Shown here one piece after another: positions 25,177 to 34,285 of a stretch of DNA of 64,000 bases. The stretch spans positions 186,001-250,000 of the forward strand of contig JANOQJ010000015.1 of NCBI GenBank assembly GCA_031414805.1. Reading direction: 5' to 3'. The stretch is from JAAFIW01 sp031414805. Lineage in GTDB: Bacteria > Pseudomonadota > Gammaproteobacteria > Burkholderiales > Burkholderiaceae_C. Position 1 is the first letter of the stretch, and every line of letters starts with the position of its first letter. The position numbers were made by a program, and so were the translations under genes. The notes under the pieces were generated by a model. It saw only the letters and a program-made list of their open reading frames with translations. It did not search any database and was not told the origin of the DNA.

Positions 25177-25605
25177 GTGTTTCAAGGTGCCTCGTCGCTC
25201 AGTCTGGATGCCAAAGGTCGGCTGTCGATGCCGACCCGGCACCGCGACGTCTTGAGCGCCACCGCGGGCAGCCAACTGACGATCACCAAGCACCCACACG
25301 GCTGCTTGATGGTGTTTCCCAGGCCCGAGTGGGAAAAATTTCGGGATCAAGTCGCCAAGTTGCCGATGTCTGCCCAATGGTGGAAGCGGGTGTTTCTGGG
25401 CAACGCGATGGATGTGGAGCTGGACGGCACGGGCCGCGTGCTGGTCTCGCCGGAGCTGCGCGAGGCGGCGGGCATCACCCGCGACACCATGCTGCTGGGC
25501 ATGGGCAACCACTTTGAGCTGTGGGACAAGGCCACCTACGACGCCAAAGAGGCCGAGGCCTTGAAGGGCGAAGTGCCCGAGGCCCTGAAAGATTTTTCTT
25601 TTTAA
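25177..25605 (+). CDS. mraZ: Transcriptional regulator MraZ
   Basis: 142 residues from the GTG at 25177 (AAAGG upstream). This start gives the classical N-terminus FQGASSLSLDAKGRLSMPTR; longer in-frame starts add non-conserved residues and would run through the operator. It has two SpoVT/AbrB-like repeats, SLDAKGRLSMPTRHR and VELDGTGRVLVSPELREAAG. It forms a ring-shaped DNA-binding oligomer that represses its own operon. First gene of the dcw cluster. Confidence 0.95.
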   Translation: MFQGASSLSLDAKGRLSMPTRHRDVLSATAGSQLTITKHPHGCLMVFPRPEWEKFRDQVAKLPMSAQWWKRVFLGNAMDVELDGTGRVLVSPELREAAGITRDTMLLGMGNHFELWDKATYDAKEAEALKGEVPEALKDFSF

Positions 25606-25611
25606 AGGCAG

Positions 25612-26526
25612 GTGGTGGAAAACACATGGAAACACACCACCGTCTTGTTGAACGAAGCAGTCCAGGCTGTTCTCACTACGCCAGACGGTACTTATATCGA
25701 CGCCACCTTTGGCCGCGGCGGGCACACACGTCTGCTGCTGTCGCAGCTGTCGCCTCAGGGCAAGTTGATCGCCTTCGACAAAGACCTGGAAGCGATTGCC
25801 GAAGCCGCGCGCATCCAGGATGCGCGTTTTTCAATCCGCCACCAGGGTTTTGCGAATCTGGGCGAACTGCCTGCGGGCAGCGCCACGGGTGTACTGATGG
25901 ATCTGGGCATCAGCTCGCCGCAGATCGACAACCCGGCACGCGGTTTTTCGTTTCGTTTCGATGGACCCCTGGACATGCGCATGGACACCACGCGTGGCCA
26001 GAGCGTGGCGCAGTGGTTGGCGGTGGCCGATGTGGCGCACATAACGGAGGTGATACGTGAATATGGCGAAGAACGGTTTGCTGCACAAATTGCAAAGGCG
26101 CTTGTGGCTCGCCGACAAGAACGGGGCCCAATTTCAACCACCGCCGAGCTGGCCCAGCTCGTGGCTGGCACGGTCAAAACCCGCGAGCAGGGCCAGGACC
26201 CTGCAACGCGCACATTTCAGGCTTTTCGGATTTTCATCAACGCCGAGCTTGAAGAGCTGCAACAGGCGTTAGAGGCCAGCCTGCATGTGCTGCAACCCGG
26301 AGGCCGACTCGTGGTGATCGCGTTTCACTCGCTGGAAGACCGCATCGTCAAGCAATTCATTGCGCAGCATTCGCGCGAGGTGTTTGACCGCCGGGCACCG
26401 TTTGCCGCGCCCAAGGTCATGCAGTTGCAGGCGGTGGATCGCATCAAGCCTTCGGAGGCCGAGGTGAAGGCCAATCCGCGCGCGCGCAGCGCCATCATGC
26501 GCGTCGCGCAGAGGATGGCGACATGA
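25612..26526 (+). CDS. rsmH: 16S rRNA (cytosine1402-N4)-methyltransferase RsmH
   Basis: 304 residues, starting at a GTG six bases after mraZ. SAM motif DATFGRGGHTRLLLSQL, then MDLGISSPQIDNPARGFSFR and the conserved AFHSLEDRIVKQF. It methylates C1402 in the 30S P site. The stop overlaps the ftsL start (ATGA), showing translational coupling. Confidence 0.96.
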   Translation: MVENTWKHTTVLLNEAVQAVLTTPDGTYIDATFGRGGHTRLLLSQLSPQGKLIAFDKDLEAIAEAARIQDARFSIRHQGFANLGELPAGSATGVLMDLGISSPQIDNPARGFSFRFDGPLDMRMDTTRGQSVAQWLAVADVAHITEVIREYGEERFAAQIAKALVARRQERGPISTTAELAQLVAGTVKTREQGQDPATRTFQAFRIFINAELEELQQALEASLHVLQPGGRLVVIAFHSLEDRIVKQFIAQHSREVFDRRAPFAAPKVMQLQAVDRIKPSEAEVKANPRARSAIMRVAQRMAT

Positions 26527-26813
26527 CACGCTTGAACCTCGTGTTGCTGCTGGCCGTGCTGGCCAGCGCGCTGTACCTGGTGCACGTGCAGTACCGCTCG
26601 CGCAGCTTGTTCACCGAGCTGGACAAGGCCGAGAGCGAGGCACGCCGCCTGACGGTGGACAACGAACGCTTGCAAGCCGAAAAGCGCGCCCAGGCCACGC
26701 CCTTGCGCGTGGAAAAACTGGCGAAAGATCAACTGGGCATGCGGCCTGCGACGCCAGCCATCACGCAGTACATCGCCCCACAAAACCCCGCCAGTTCCGG
26801 AGCCAAACCATGA
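26523..26813 (+). CDS. ftsL: Cell division protein FtsL
   Basis: 96 residues: short cytoplasmic start, one membrane helix (about residues 4-22) and a periplasmic coiled coil (LFTELDKAESEARRLTVDNE) ending in a Pro-rich tail. It forms a complex with FtsQ and FtsB and activates FtsWI. It overlaps rsmH and ftsI by four bases each. Recognised by size, topology and position. Confidence 0.93.
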   Translation: MTRLNLVLLLAVLASALYLVHVQYRSRSLFTELDKAESEARRLTVDNERLQAEKRAQATPLRVEKLAKDQLGMRPATPAITQYIAPQNPASSGAKP

Positions 26814-28558
26814 GAGCCAAAAGCGTGCTGTACACCAGCAGCCCCTTGCTGGCCAGCAAAACGCCGGTGTGGCGCAGCAAATTGATCGTGGCCGGTGTGG
26901 CCCTGAGCTTCCTGGGTCTGGCAGCACGCGCCGCATGGGTACAGGTGTTTAACAACGACTTCTTTCAAAAGCAGGGCGAGGTGCGTTTCACCCGCACGCT
27001 GGAGTTGCCCGCCAACCGGGGGCGCATTCTGGATCGCAACGGCCTGCTCTTGGCCACCTCGGTGCCCGCCCCCAGCATTTGGGCCATTCCCGAAGACCTG
27101 GATCGCGACCCGGTCAAGTTCAAGCAACTGGCCAAGCTGTTGGACATGTCGCTGGCAGACCTGAACAAGAAGCTCGAAGACGAAGACAAAACCTTCGTCT
27201 GGCTCAAGCGCCAGGTCGACGAGCCTGTGGCCCAACAAGTGGCCGCACTGGGCATCAAAGGCATTTACCAGCGCAAGGAATACAAGCGCCAATACCCCGA
27301 GGGCGAGGCCGCCGCACACGTAGTGGGCTTTACCAACGTGGAAGACAAGGGCCAGGAAGGCATGGAGCTGGCGTTCAACAACGAGCTGGCGGGCCGCGCC
27401 GGTTCACGTCGCGTCATCAAAGACCGCATGGGCCGCGTGGTGGAAGACATGGGCGAAACCGTGCTGCCGGTCGACGGGCGCGATCTGCAACTGAGCGTGG
27501 ACAGCAAGGTGCAGTTTTTCGCCTACCAGAAGCTGCGCGACGCGGTGCTGGAACACAAGGCCAAAGCCGGCAGTGTGGTGGTGCTGGACACGCAGACGGG
27601 TGAAATTCTGGCGCTGGCCAACTACCCCAGCTACGCACCGGGCAACCGCCAAAACCTCAGCGGCGCGCAGTTGCGCAACCGCGCGCTGACCGACACCTTT
27701 GAGCCCGGCTCCACCATGAAACCGTTTGTTGCCGCGCTGGCGTTGCAAAACGGCTTGGTCAAGCCCGAAACCAGCATTCAAACTGCGCCGGGCAAACTGC
27801 AAATGGGCGGCTTCACCATCAGCGACGCGCACCCGCACGGCGTGCTGACTGTCAACCAGATCATTCAAAAGTCAAGCAACGTGGGCACGGTGAAAATGGC
27901 CATGCAAATGCAGCCGCGCCAGATGTGGGAGCTGTACACCCAGGTGGGCTTTGGCCAGAAGCCGCCGCTGCCATTTCCTGGTGCCGTCAGCGGACGGCTG
28001 CGCGCCTACAAAACCTGGCGACCCATCGAGCAGGCCACCATGAGCTATGGCTACGGCCTGTCGGGCAGCCTGTTCCAGCTGGCACGGGCCTACACCGTGT
28101 TTGCGCGCGACGGCGATCTAGCACCGATTTCGCTACTGAAAAAAGAGCAGGCCACATCCGCTCAAGTCTCGGGTGTGCAAGTGATGGAGCCTCGCCACGC
28201 GCTGGCGGTGCGCAACATGCTCAACCTCGCTGCAGGCCCGGGTGGCACGGCGCCCAAGGCGCAAACCATGGGTTACTCAGTGGGGGGCAAAACCGGCACT
28301 GCTCACAAACAAGAAGGCAAGGGCTACGCCGAGAAAAAATACCGCTCGTTCTTCGTCGGCATGGCGCCGATTGACAACCCGCGCATTGTGGTGGCGGTGA
28401 TGGTGGACGAACCCTCGGGCGGCAAATACTTTGGTGGCGACGTGGCGGCGCCGGTGTTCAGCGCCACCGTACAACAGACCCTGCGCATGCTGGGCGTGCA
28501 GCCCGACATGGCGGTCAAGCCGCAGGTGGCGGTTGAAGCGGTGCAGGAGTCGTTCTGA
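26810..28558 (+). CDS. ftsI: Septal peptidoglycan transpeptidase FtsI (PBP3)
   Basis: 582 residues. Membrane anchor about 24-45, pedestal domain with RGRILDRNG, and a transpeptidase domain with the active-site Ser in EPGSTMKPF (SxxK), KSSNVGTVKM (SxN) and GGKTGTAHK (KTG). It cross-links septal peptidoglycan with FtsW. Its stop shares a base with the murE start. Confidence 0.97.
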   Translation: MRAKSVLYTSSPLLASKTPVWRSKLIVAGVALSFLGLAARAAWVQVFNNDFFQKQGEVRFTRTLELPANRGRILDRNGLLLATSVPAPSIWAIPEDLDRDPVKFKQLAKLLDMSLADLNKKLEDEDKTFVWLKRQVDEPVAQQVAALGIKGIYQRKEYKRQYPEGEAAAHVVGFTNVEDKGQEGMELAFNNELAGRAGSRRVIKDRMGRVVEDMGETVLPVDGRDLQLSVDSKVQFFAYQKLRDAVLEHKAKAGSVVVLDTQTGEILALANYPSYAPGNRQNLSGAQLRNRALTDTFEPGSTMKPFVAALALQNGLVKPETSIQTAPGKLQMGGFTISDAHPHGVLTVNQIIQKSSNVGTVKMAMQMQPRQMWELYTQVGFGQKPPLPFPGAVSGRLRAYKTWRPIEQATMSYGYGLSGSLFQLARAYTVFARDGDLAPISLLKKEQATSAQVSGVQVMEPRHALAVRNMLNLAAGPGGTAPKAQTMGYSVGGKTGTAHKQEGKGYAEKKYRSFFVGMAPIDNPRIVVAVMVDEPSGGKYFGGDVAAPVFSATVQQTLRMLGVQPDMAVKPQVAVEAVQESF

Positions 28559-30087
28559 TGACGCAGCTGCACAGCCCCGTCGAAGCCGCGCAGTGGCTGC
28601 GCGAGCGCGTGACCGGCAGCTTGAGCGCCGACAGCCGCAGCATCGGTGTGGGCGACGGTTTTGTAGCCTGGCCAGGTGCCGCCACCGACGGTCGTCGCTT
28701 CGTGCCCACGGCCCTGGCGCAGGGGGCGACGGCCTGCCTGGTGGAACACGAAGGGTTCACCGCTTTTGGGATTGAGAATGGTGCCCATCAGAACCCCGCT
28801 ATTGCCAGCTATCTGCACTTGAAAGCGGCTACTGGCCCGATTGCGGCAGCGTATTACAAGCACCCGTCGCACCACATTGATGTGCTGGCTGTCACCGGTA
28901 CCAACGGCAAAACATCGACTGCGTGGTGGCTGGCGCAAGCGCTATCTAATTCAGAGCTGCTTGAGCATGCTCCATCAGGGCTGGTGGGTACTTTGGGCAT
29001 GGGATTGGTGTTTCCTGGCCAAACTCCTGCGTTAACTCCCACCGGCATGACCACGCCAGACCCCGTGCTGCTGCAAGGCGTGCTGGCCGACTGGGTAGCC
29101 CAGGGCGTGAAGACCTGCGCCATCGAGGCATCGTCCATCGGCCTGCACGAGCGGCGGCTGGATGGCACGCGCATTCGCGTGGCGATGTTTACCAACTTCA
29201 CGCAAGACCACCTGGACTACCACGCCAGCATGGACGCTTACTGGCAGGCCAAGCAGTCTCTGTTTGAGTGGCCGGGTTTGCTGGCGGCGGTGGTCAATGT
29301 GGACGATGTGCACGGCGCGCGCCTGGCCATGAGCTTGCGCGGCAAAACCCTGGATGTGTGGACGGTGTCCTGCGAAGCATCCGCCCCAAGCCCGGCGCGC
29401 CTGACTGCACGCAACATTCGCTACGAAGCCGGTGGCCTGCAGTTTGAGGTCGTCGAGCAAGCCGAGGTGCAACACCTGCAAACGCGCTTGATTGGTCAGT
29501 ACAACGTATCCAACCTGCTGGGCGTGATCGCGGCCTTGCGCGCCCTGGGCCACCCGCTCGCGCAGGCCGTGCGCGCCTGCGCGGCGTTAGCCCCTGTGCC
29601 CGGTCGCATGGAGTGCTTTGGCGGCACCGGCGTGCCACTGGTGGCGGTGGACTATGCCCACACGCCCGATGCGCTGAAGCAGGCGTTGCTGGCGCTGAAA
29701 CCCCTGGTGCAGCAGCGCGGCGGCCAGCTGTGGTGCGTGTTTGGCTGCGGCGGCGACCGTGACGCCACCAAACGCCCACTCATGGGCGAGATTGCCCAGC
29801 GCAGCTCGCACCGTGTGGTCATCACCAGCGACAACCCTCGCACCGAAAAGCCGCTGGCCATCATCGAGCAGATTTTTATGGGCATGAAGTCAGAACACGG
29901 CGTGACCATTCTGGCCGACCGCGCCAGTGCGATTGCGCATGCCCTGGCCGCAGCCGATGCCCGCGATGTGGTGCTGGTGGCCGGTAAAGGACATGAGGGC
30001 TACCAGGACGTGGCGGGTGTCAAACACCCATTTTCAGACCAAGCCCATGCGCTGGCAGCCTTGCAGGCGCGGGGGCTAAAGGCATGA
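28558..30087 (+). CDS. murE: UDP-MurNAc-tripeptide ligase MurE
   Basis: 509 residues. ATP motif VTGTNGKTSTAWW, substrate motif NFTQDHLDYH, and a C-terminal domain with DNPRTEKP, the signature of meso-diaminopimelate-adding enzymes. It adds meso-DAP to UDP-MurNAc-L-Ala-D-Glu. Residues about 128-147 (SNSELLEHAPSGLVGT) just after the P-loop helix come from a family A repeat read in frame, where other MurE proteins normally have a shorter loop. Coupled to ftsI and murF. Confidence 0.96.
   Translation: MTQLHSPVEAAQWLRERVTGSLSADSRSIGVGDGFVAWPGAATDGRRFVPTALAQGATACLVEHEGFTAFGIENGAHQNPAIASYLHLKAATGPIAAAYYKHPSHHIDVLAVTGTNGKTSTAWWLAQALSNSELLEHAPSGLVGTLGMGLVFPGQTPALTPTGMTTPDPVLLQGVLADWVAQGVKTCAIEASSIGLHERRLDGTRIRVAMFTNFTQDHLDYHASMDAYWQAKQSLFEWPGLLAAVVNVDDVHGARLAMSLRGKTLDVWTVSCEASAPSPARLTARNIRYEAGGLQFEVVEQAEVQHLQTRLIGQYNVSNLLGVIAALRALGHPLAQAVRACAALAPVPGRMECFGGTGVPLVAVDYAHTPDALKQALLALKPLVQQRGGQLWCVFGCGGDRDATKRPLMGEIAQRSSHRVVITSDNPRTEKPLAIIEQIFMGMKSEHGVTILADRASAIAHALAAADARDVVLVAGKGHEGYQDVAGVKHPFSDQAHALAALQARGLKA
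28941..28998 (+). repeat. Family A repeat, copy 9 (inside murE)
   Basis: GAGCTGCTTGAGCATGCT then TCAGGGCTGGTGG. In-frame TAG and TAA of the consensus are GAG and TCA; the out-of-frame TGA is kept. Confidence 0.85.
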
Positions 30088-31487
30088 TGAATCTGGACCA
30101 AGCCCTGCCGTGGTTGCCCGGTGCCACGCTCGTGGGCGACGGCGCGGCCCCGATTCAGCGCGTGCACACCGACACGCGCAGCCTTCAAGCGGGTGACTTG
30201 TTTGTGGCTTTGAAGGGCGAAAGCTTTGATGCAAATGACTTTCTGGTTCAGGCGCAGGCAGCAGGCGCAGCGGCGGCGATTGCGAACCGGCATCGCCTGC
30301 CTGCAGGTTCGTCTGGCATAGAGGTTGATGACACCAAGCTCGCCTTAGGCCAGTTGGCCGCCGGTTGGCGCAGCCAGTTTGATCTACCCCTGATTGCGGT
30401 GACCGGCAGCAACGGCAAGACCACGGTGACGCAAATGATTGCATCCATCCTGCGCGCGTGGCATCCCGATGCCAGCCTGGCCACGCAAGGCAATTTCAAC
30501 AATGACATCGGCCTGCCACTCACCCTGCTGCGCCTGCGCGCCGCGCACCACGCAGCGGTGGTGGAGCTGGGCATGAACCATGTGGGCGAGATTGCGTATC
30601 TGGCCCGTCTGGCCAAACCCACCGTGGCGCTGGTAAACAACGCGCAACGCGAGCACCTGGAGTTCATGGCCACCGTACAGGCGGTGGCGCAGGAAAACGG
30701 CGCAGTCATCTCGGCGTTGCCTGACGACGGGGTAGCGGTTTTCCCGGCCGATGAAGAATTCACGCCGGTGTGGACGCAATTGGCCGCTAACCGACCTTGC
30801 TTGCGTTTTGGCACTGGCGGCGAGGTGGATTTGCTGGCGGCGCAATGGGTAGACGGCGCATGGCAGGCCCGCATTCAAACCCCCACAGGCGCGTTTGATT
30901 GCCATCTACACATTGCAGGCCGTCACAACCTGCGCAACGCCCTGGCCGCCACCGCCTGTGCCCAGGCCGCCGGTGCACCGTTAGCAGCCATCGCCCAGGG
31001 CCTGTCGGCGTTCGAGCCTATCAAGGGCCGCTCGCGTGCCTTCAGCCTTGCGTTGCACGGCAAAAGCATCACTGTGGTGGACGACACGTACAACGCCAAC
31101 CCTGACTCGGTGCGCGCCGCCGTCGACGTGCTGGCCGAGTTACCCGGCCCGCGCCTGCTGGTGCTGGGCGACATGGGCGAAGTGGGCGACCAGGGGCCGC
31201 AGTTTCATGCTGAGGTCGGTGCTTATGCGCGAACCAAAAATATAGAAAAAATGGCTGCGATCGGCACCCAATCTGCTCAAGCAGCTATTGAATTTGTAGC
31301 AAATAAAGATCTGATACCGCATCATGTAGACATGCCTGCCCTGATTCAGGCCGTCCTGATTGAGCTGCCCCAAGTAGCCAGCGTGCTGGTCAAAGGCTCG
31401 CGCTTCATGAAGATGGAGCAGGTGGTGCAAGCCATCACCCAACACGCAAAAGAACAAGAAGTTGGAGACCCAAAACATGCTGCTTAG
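30084..31487 (+). CDS. murF: UDP-MurNAc-tripeptide:D-Ala-D-Ala ligase MurF
   Basis: 467 residues. P-loop VTGSNGKTTVTQMIASIL, ligase motif NNAQREHLEFM and C-terminal DTYNANPDSVRAAVDVL. It completes the cytoplasmic pentapeptide precursor. Start overlaps the murE stop. Residues about 388-407, including QSAQAAIEFVANK near the C-terminus, are encoded by a reverse-oriented family A repeat. Confidence 0.96.
   Translation: MMNLDQALPWLPGATLVGDGAAPIQRVHTDTRSLQAGDLFVALKGESFDANDFLVQAQAAGAAAAIANRHRLPAGSSGIEVDDTKLALGQLAAGWRSQFDLPLIAVTGSNGKTTVTQMIASILRAWHPDASLATQGNFNNDIGLPLTLLRLRAAHHAAVVELGMNHVGEIAYLARLAKPTVALVNNAQREHLEFMATVQAVAQENGAVISALPDDGVAVFPADEEFTPVWTQLAANRPCLRFGTGGEVDLLAAQWVDGAWQARIQTPTGAFDCHLHIAGRHNLRNALAATACAQAAGAPLAAIAQGLSAFEPIKGRSRAFSLALHGKSITVVDDTYNANPDSVRAAVDVLAELPGPRLLVLGDMGEVGDQGPQFHAEVGAYARTKNIEKMAAIGTQSAQAAIEFVANKDLIPHHVDMPALIQAVLIELPQVASVLVKGSRFMKMEQVVQAITQHAKEQEVGDPKHAA
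31245..31303 (-). repeat. Family A repeat, copy 10 (inside murF)
   Basis: TCTGCTCAAGCAGCTATTGA then ATTTGTAGC. Gene reads the naturally open reverse frame (A-Q-A-A-I); TAG and TGA of the forward strand are retained. Confidence 0.8.
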
Positions 31488-32655
31488 TCTGGCCCAGTGG
31501 CTGCAAAGCCTGTCCCCCGAATTCGGCTTCTTTCGGGTGTTTCAGTACCTGACCTTTCGCGCCGTGATGGCCGCGATGACCGCGCTGCTGATTGGCCTGG
31601 CGGCTGGCCCGTGGGTGATCCGCAAGCTCACGTCGCTCAAGATTGGCCAGCCGGTACGCGGTTACGGCATGGACACGCACTTGGTCAAAAGCGGCACGCC
31701 CACCATGGGCGGCGTGCTCATTTTGCTGAGCATCGCCGTCTCCACCCTGCTGTGGTTCGACCTGTCCAACCGCTTTGTGTGGATCGTGCTGGTGGTGACT
31801 CTGGGTTTCGGTGCGATTGGCTGGGCCGACGACTGGCGCAAGGTGGTGAAAAAAGACCCCGAGGGCATGCGCTCGCGTGAGAAGTATTTGTGGCAATCCC
31901 TCATCGGTCTGCTGGCGGCGCTGTATCTGGTGTTCAGCATCTCGGAAAGCTCCAACATGAAGGTGGTGCAACTGTTCATCACCTGGGTGCGTTCAGGTTT
32001 TGATGTGAACCTGCCGCCCAAGGCGGGCCTGCTGGTGCCGTTTTTCAAAGAGATCAGCTACCCACTGGGCGTGTTTGGCTTTGTGATCTTGAGCTATCTG
32101 GTCATCGTGGGCACCAGCAACGCTGTGAACCTGACCGACGGGCTGGACGGCTTGGCCATCATGCCGGTGGTGATGGTGGGATCGGCGCTGGGCGTGTTTG
32201 CATACGTGACGGGTAGCGCGGTGTACAGCAAGTACCTGTTCTTTCCACATATTCCCGGCTCGGGCGAGTTGCTGATTTTTTGCGCCGCCATGGCGGGGGC
32301 GGGTCTGGCGTTTTTGTGGTTCAACGCCCACCCCGCGCAGGTGTTTATGGGCGACGTGGGCGCGCTGGCCCTGGGCGGTGCGCTGGGCACAATTGCAGTG
32401 ATCGTGCGCCAGGAAATTGTACTGTTCATCATGGGCGGCATCTTCGTGGTGGAGGCGCTGTCGGTGATGGCCCAGGTGCTGTGGTTCAAATACACCCGCA
32501 AGCGCTACGGCGAAGGTCGCCGCCTGCTGAAGATGGCCCCGCTGCACCACCACTTTGAAAAGACCGGCTGGAAAGAAACGCAGGTCGTCGTGCGCTTCTG
32601 GATCATCACCATGCTGCTGTGCCTGATGGGCCTGGCCAGTTTGAAGTTGAGATGA
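31477..32655 (+). CDS. mraY: Phospho-MurNAc-pentapeptide transferase MraY
   Basis: 392 residues from the ATG at 31477 (GGAG nine bases upstream); the start overlaps the murF end by eleven bases. Polytopic, about ten helices. Catalytic motifs: GWADDWRKVVKKDP, NLTDGLDGLAI and the C-terminal HHHFEKTGWKE. It forms lipid I on undecaprenyl phosphate at the inner membrane. Followed by a family C repeat pair before murD. Confidence 0.97.
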   Translation: MLLSLAQWLQSLSPEFGFFRVFQYLTFRAVMAAMTALLIGLAAGPWVIRKLTSLKIGQPVRGYGMDTHLVKSGTPTMGGVLILLSIAVSTLLWFDLSNRFVWIVLVVTLGFGAIGWADDWRKVVKKDPEGMRSREKYLWQSLIGLLAALYLVFSISESSNMKVVQLFITWVRSGFDVNLPPKAGLLVPFFKEISYPLGVFGFVILSYLVIVGTSNAVNLTDGLDGLAIMPVVMVGSALGVFAYVTGSAVYSKYLFFPHIPGSGELLIFCAAMAGAGLAFLWFNAHPAQVFMGDVGALALGGALGTIAVIVRQEIVLFIMGGIFVVEALSVMAQVLWFKYTRKRYGEGRRLLKMAPLHHHFEKTGWKETQVVVRFWIITMLLCLMGLASLKLR

Positions 32656-32681
32656 GCATGATTCGTCTGAACCCCAATATG

Positions 32682-32780
32682 CCGTCATTCCCGCGCAGGC
32701 GGGAATCCATCGCAGCATGCCCCTTAGGCAGTCAATCGCACAGTCTTCGCGCCTGGATGCCCGCCTGCGCGGGAATGACG
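32682..32780. repeat. Family C inverted repeat pair between mraY and murD
   Basis: CCGTCATTCCCGCGCAGGCG then GGAATCC pairs with GGATGCCCGCCTGCGCGGGA then ATGACG, about 50 bases apart. It fills the only long gap in this half of the dcw cluster. Confidence 0.88.
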
Positions 32781-32803
32781 ATCTCGGGCTTGAGTGATTC
32801 ATC

Positions 32804-34285
32804 ATGACCTTGCAAGACCAATACGTCCTCATCCTCGGCCTGGGAACATCCGGGCTGGCGATGGCGCGCTGGTGCGCGGGTCGGGGCGCGCAGGTCACGG
32901 TGGCCGACACGCGGGAAGCACCACCCGGATTGCAGGCCCTACGTGACGAGCTGCCGCAGGCCCAATTCATTGCAGGGCCGTTCAGTGCAGCCCTGGTTGA
33001 AGGCACATCGGTCAACCGTGTGCTGCGCAGTCCTGGGTTGTCCCCTGCCGAAATTGCTCCTGTATTAATAGCTGCTCGAGCAATGAATACAAGGGTAGAA
33101 GGCGAATTAGACTTGTTTTCTGACGCTTTGATGACGCTGAAAGAACCGCAGGGTTACGCGCCCGCCGTGCTGGCTATCACCGGCACCAACGGCAAAACCA
33201 CCGTCACGGCGCTCACGGGCGAGCTCGCCCTGCGCTCCAACAAAACCGTCGCCGTGGCCGGCAACATTGGCCCCAGTTTGCTGGACACCTTGGCAGCGCA
33301 CATCGCCGCCGCTACCCTGCCCCAGGTGTGGGTGCTGGAGTTGTCCAGCTTCCAGCTCGATGGCGTGCAGGGGTTCGAGCCCACCGCCGCGACGGTGCTG
33401 AACATCAGCGAAGACCACCTGGACTGGCATGGCGACATGGCTTCGTATGAAGCAGCCAAGTCGCACATCTTTGGGTCTTCGAGCCTGATGCTCCTGAACC
33501 GCGAAGACCCGCAAGTGATGGCCATGCTGCCACCAGCGGTGCGACTCAAAGGCGGTAAACAGCAGCAACGCGACCACACCAGCTTTGGCGGCGACCTGCC
33601 CCAGCGCCCTGGTGACTTTGGTATTGAAGTGGTCAATGGCATGGCGTGGCTGGTCCGTGCGCTGGAAGCCGACGAAACGCAGAAATTCAAAAAGGGCGAG
33701 CAGGCCGAGATTCACTTCCAGCGCCTGATGCCCGCCGATGCGCTGCGCATCCGTGGCCGTCACAACGCGGTGAATGCACTGGCCGCGCTGGCGCTGGCCC
33801 ACGCCGCCGGTTGTGCCATCGGCCCCATGCTGTACGGCCTGCGCGACTATGCGGGCGAGCCGCACCGCGTGCAAAGTGTGGCCGTCGTGGAAGACGTGGA
33901 GTACTTTGACGACAGCAAGGGCACGAATGTCGGCGCCACCGTTGCGGCCTTGAACGGTCTGGGTGCCGACAGAAAAATCGTGCTCATTCTGGGCGGCGAA
34001 GGCAAGGGCCAGAACTTCGCGCCCCTGGCCAAACCGGTGAGCCAGTTCGCCCGCGCCGTGGTGCTGATTGGGCGCGATGCGCCTTTGATTCGCGCCGCCT
34101 TGGCGCAAACCGATGTGCCGCTGCTGGACGCAGCCTCCATGTCCGATGCCGTCGCCCAAAGCGCCGCGCGTGCCCACGGTGGTGACGCCGTGCTGCTGTC
34201 ACCGGCTTGCGCCAGCTTTGACATGTTCAACAACTACGAGCACCGCGCCCAGGTGTTTGTGCAGGCCGTGGAGGCACTGGCATGA
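32804..34285 (+). CDS. murD: UDP-MurNAc-L-Ala:D-Glu ligase MurD
   Basis: 493 residues, slightly long for MurD. N-terminal Rossmann motif LGLGTSGLAMARW, ATP motif ITGTNGKTTVTALTGE, NISEDHLDWH and C-terminal DDSKGTNVGATVAAL and SPACASFDMF. It adds D-Glu. Residues about 85-102 (PVLIAARAMNTRVEGE) derive from a family A repeat. A charged stretch with GGKQQQRDHTSFGG is another unusual loop. It overlaps ftsW by four bases. Confidence 0.96.
   Translation: MTLQDQYVLILGLGTSGLAMARWCAGRGAQVTVADTREAPPGLQALRDELPQAQFIAGPFSAALVEGTSVNRVLRSPGLSPAEIAPVLIAARAMNTRVEGELDLFSDALMTLKEPQGYAPAVLAITGTNGKTTVTALTGELALRSNKTVAVAGNIGPSLLDTLAAHIAAATLPQVWVLELSSFQLDGVQGFEPTAATVLNISEDHLDWHGDMASYEAAKSHIFGSSSLMLLNREDPQVMAMLPPAVRLKGGKQQQRDHTSFGGDLPQRPGDFGIEVVNGMAWLVRALEADETQKFKKGEQAEIHFQRLMPADALRIRGRHNAVNALAALALAHAAGCAIGPMLYGLRDYAGEPHRVQSVAVVEDVEYFDDSKGTNVGATVAALNGLGADRKIVLILGGEGKGQNFAPLAKPVSQFARAVVLIGRDAPLIRAALAQTDVPLLDAASMSDAVAQSAARAHGGDAVLLSPACASFDMFNNYEHRAQVFVQAVEALA
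33055..33110 (+). repeat. Family A repeat, copy 11 (inside murD)
   Basis: AATAGCTGCTCGAGCAATGA then ATACAAGGGTAGAAGGC. The in-frame TGA is CGA; out-of-frame TAG is kept. Same frame as copy 4. Confidence 0.85.
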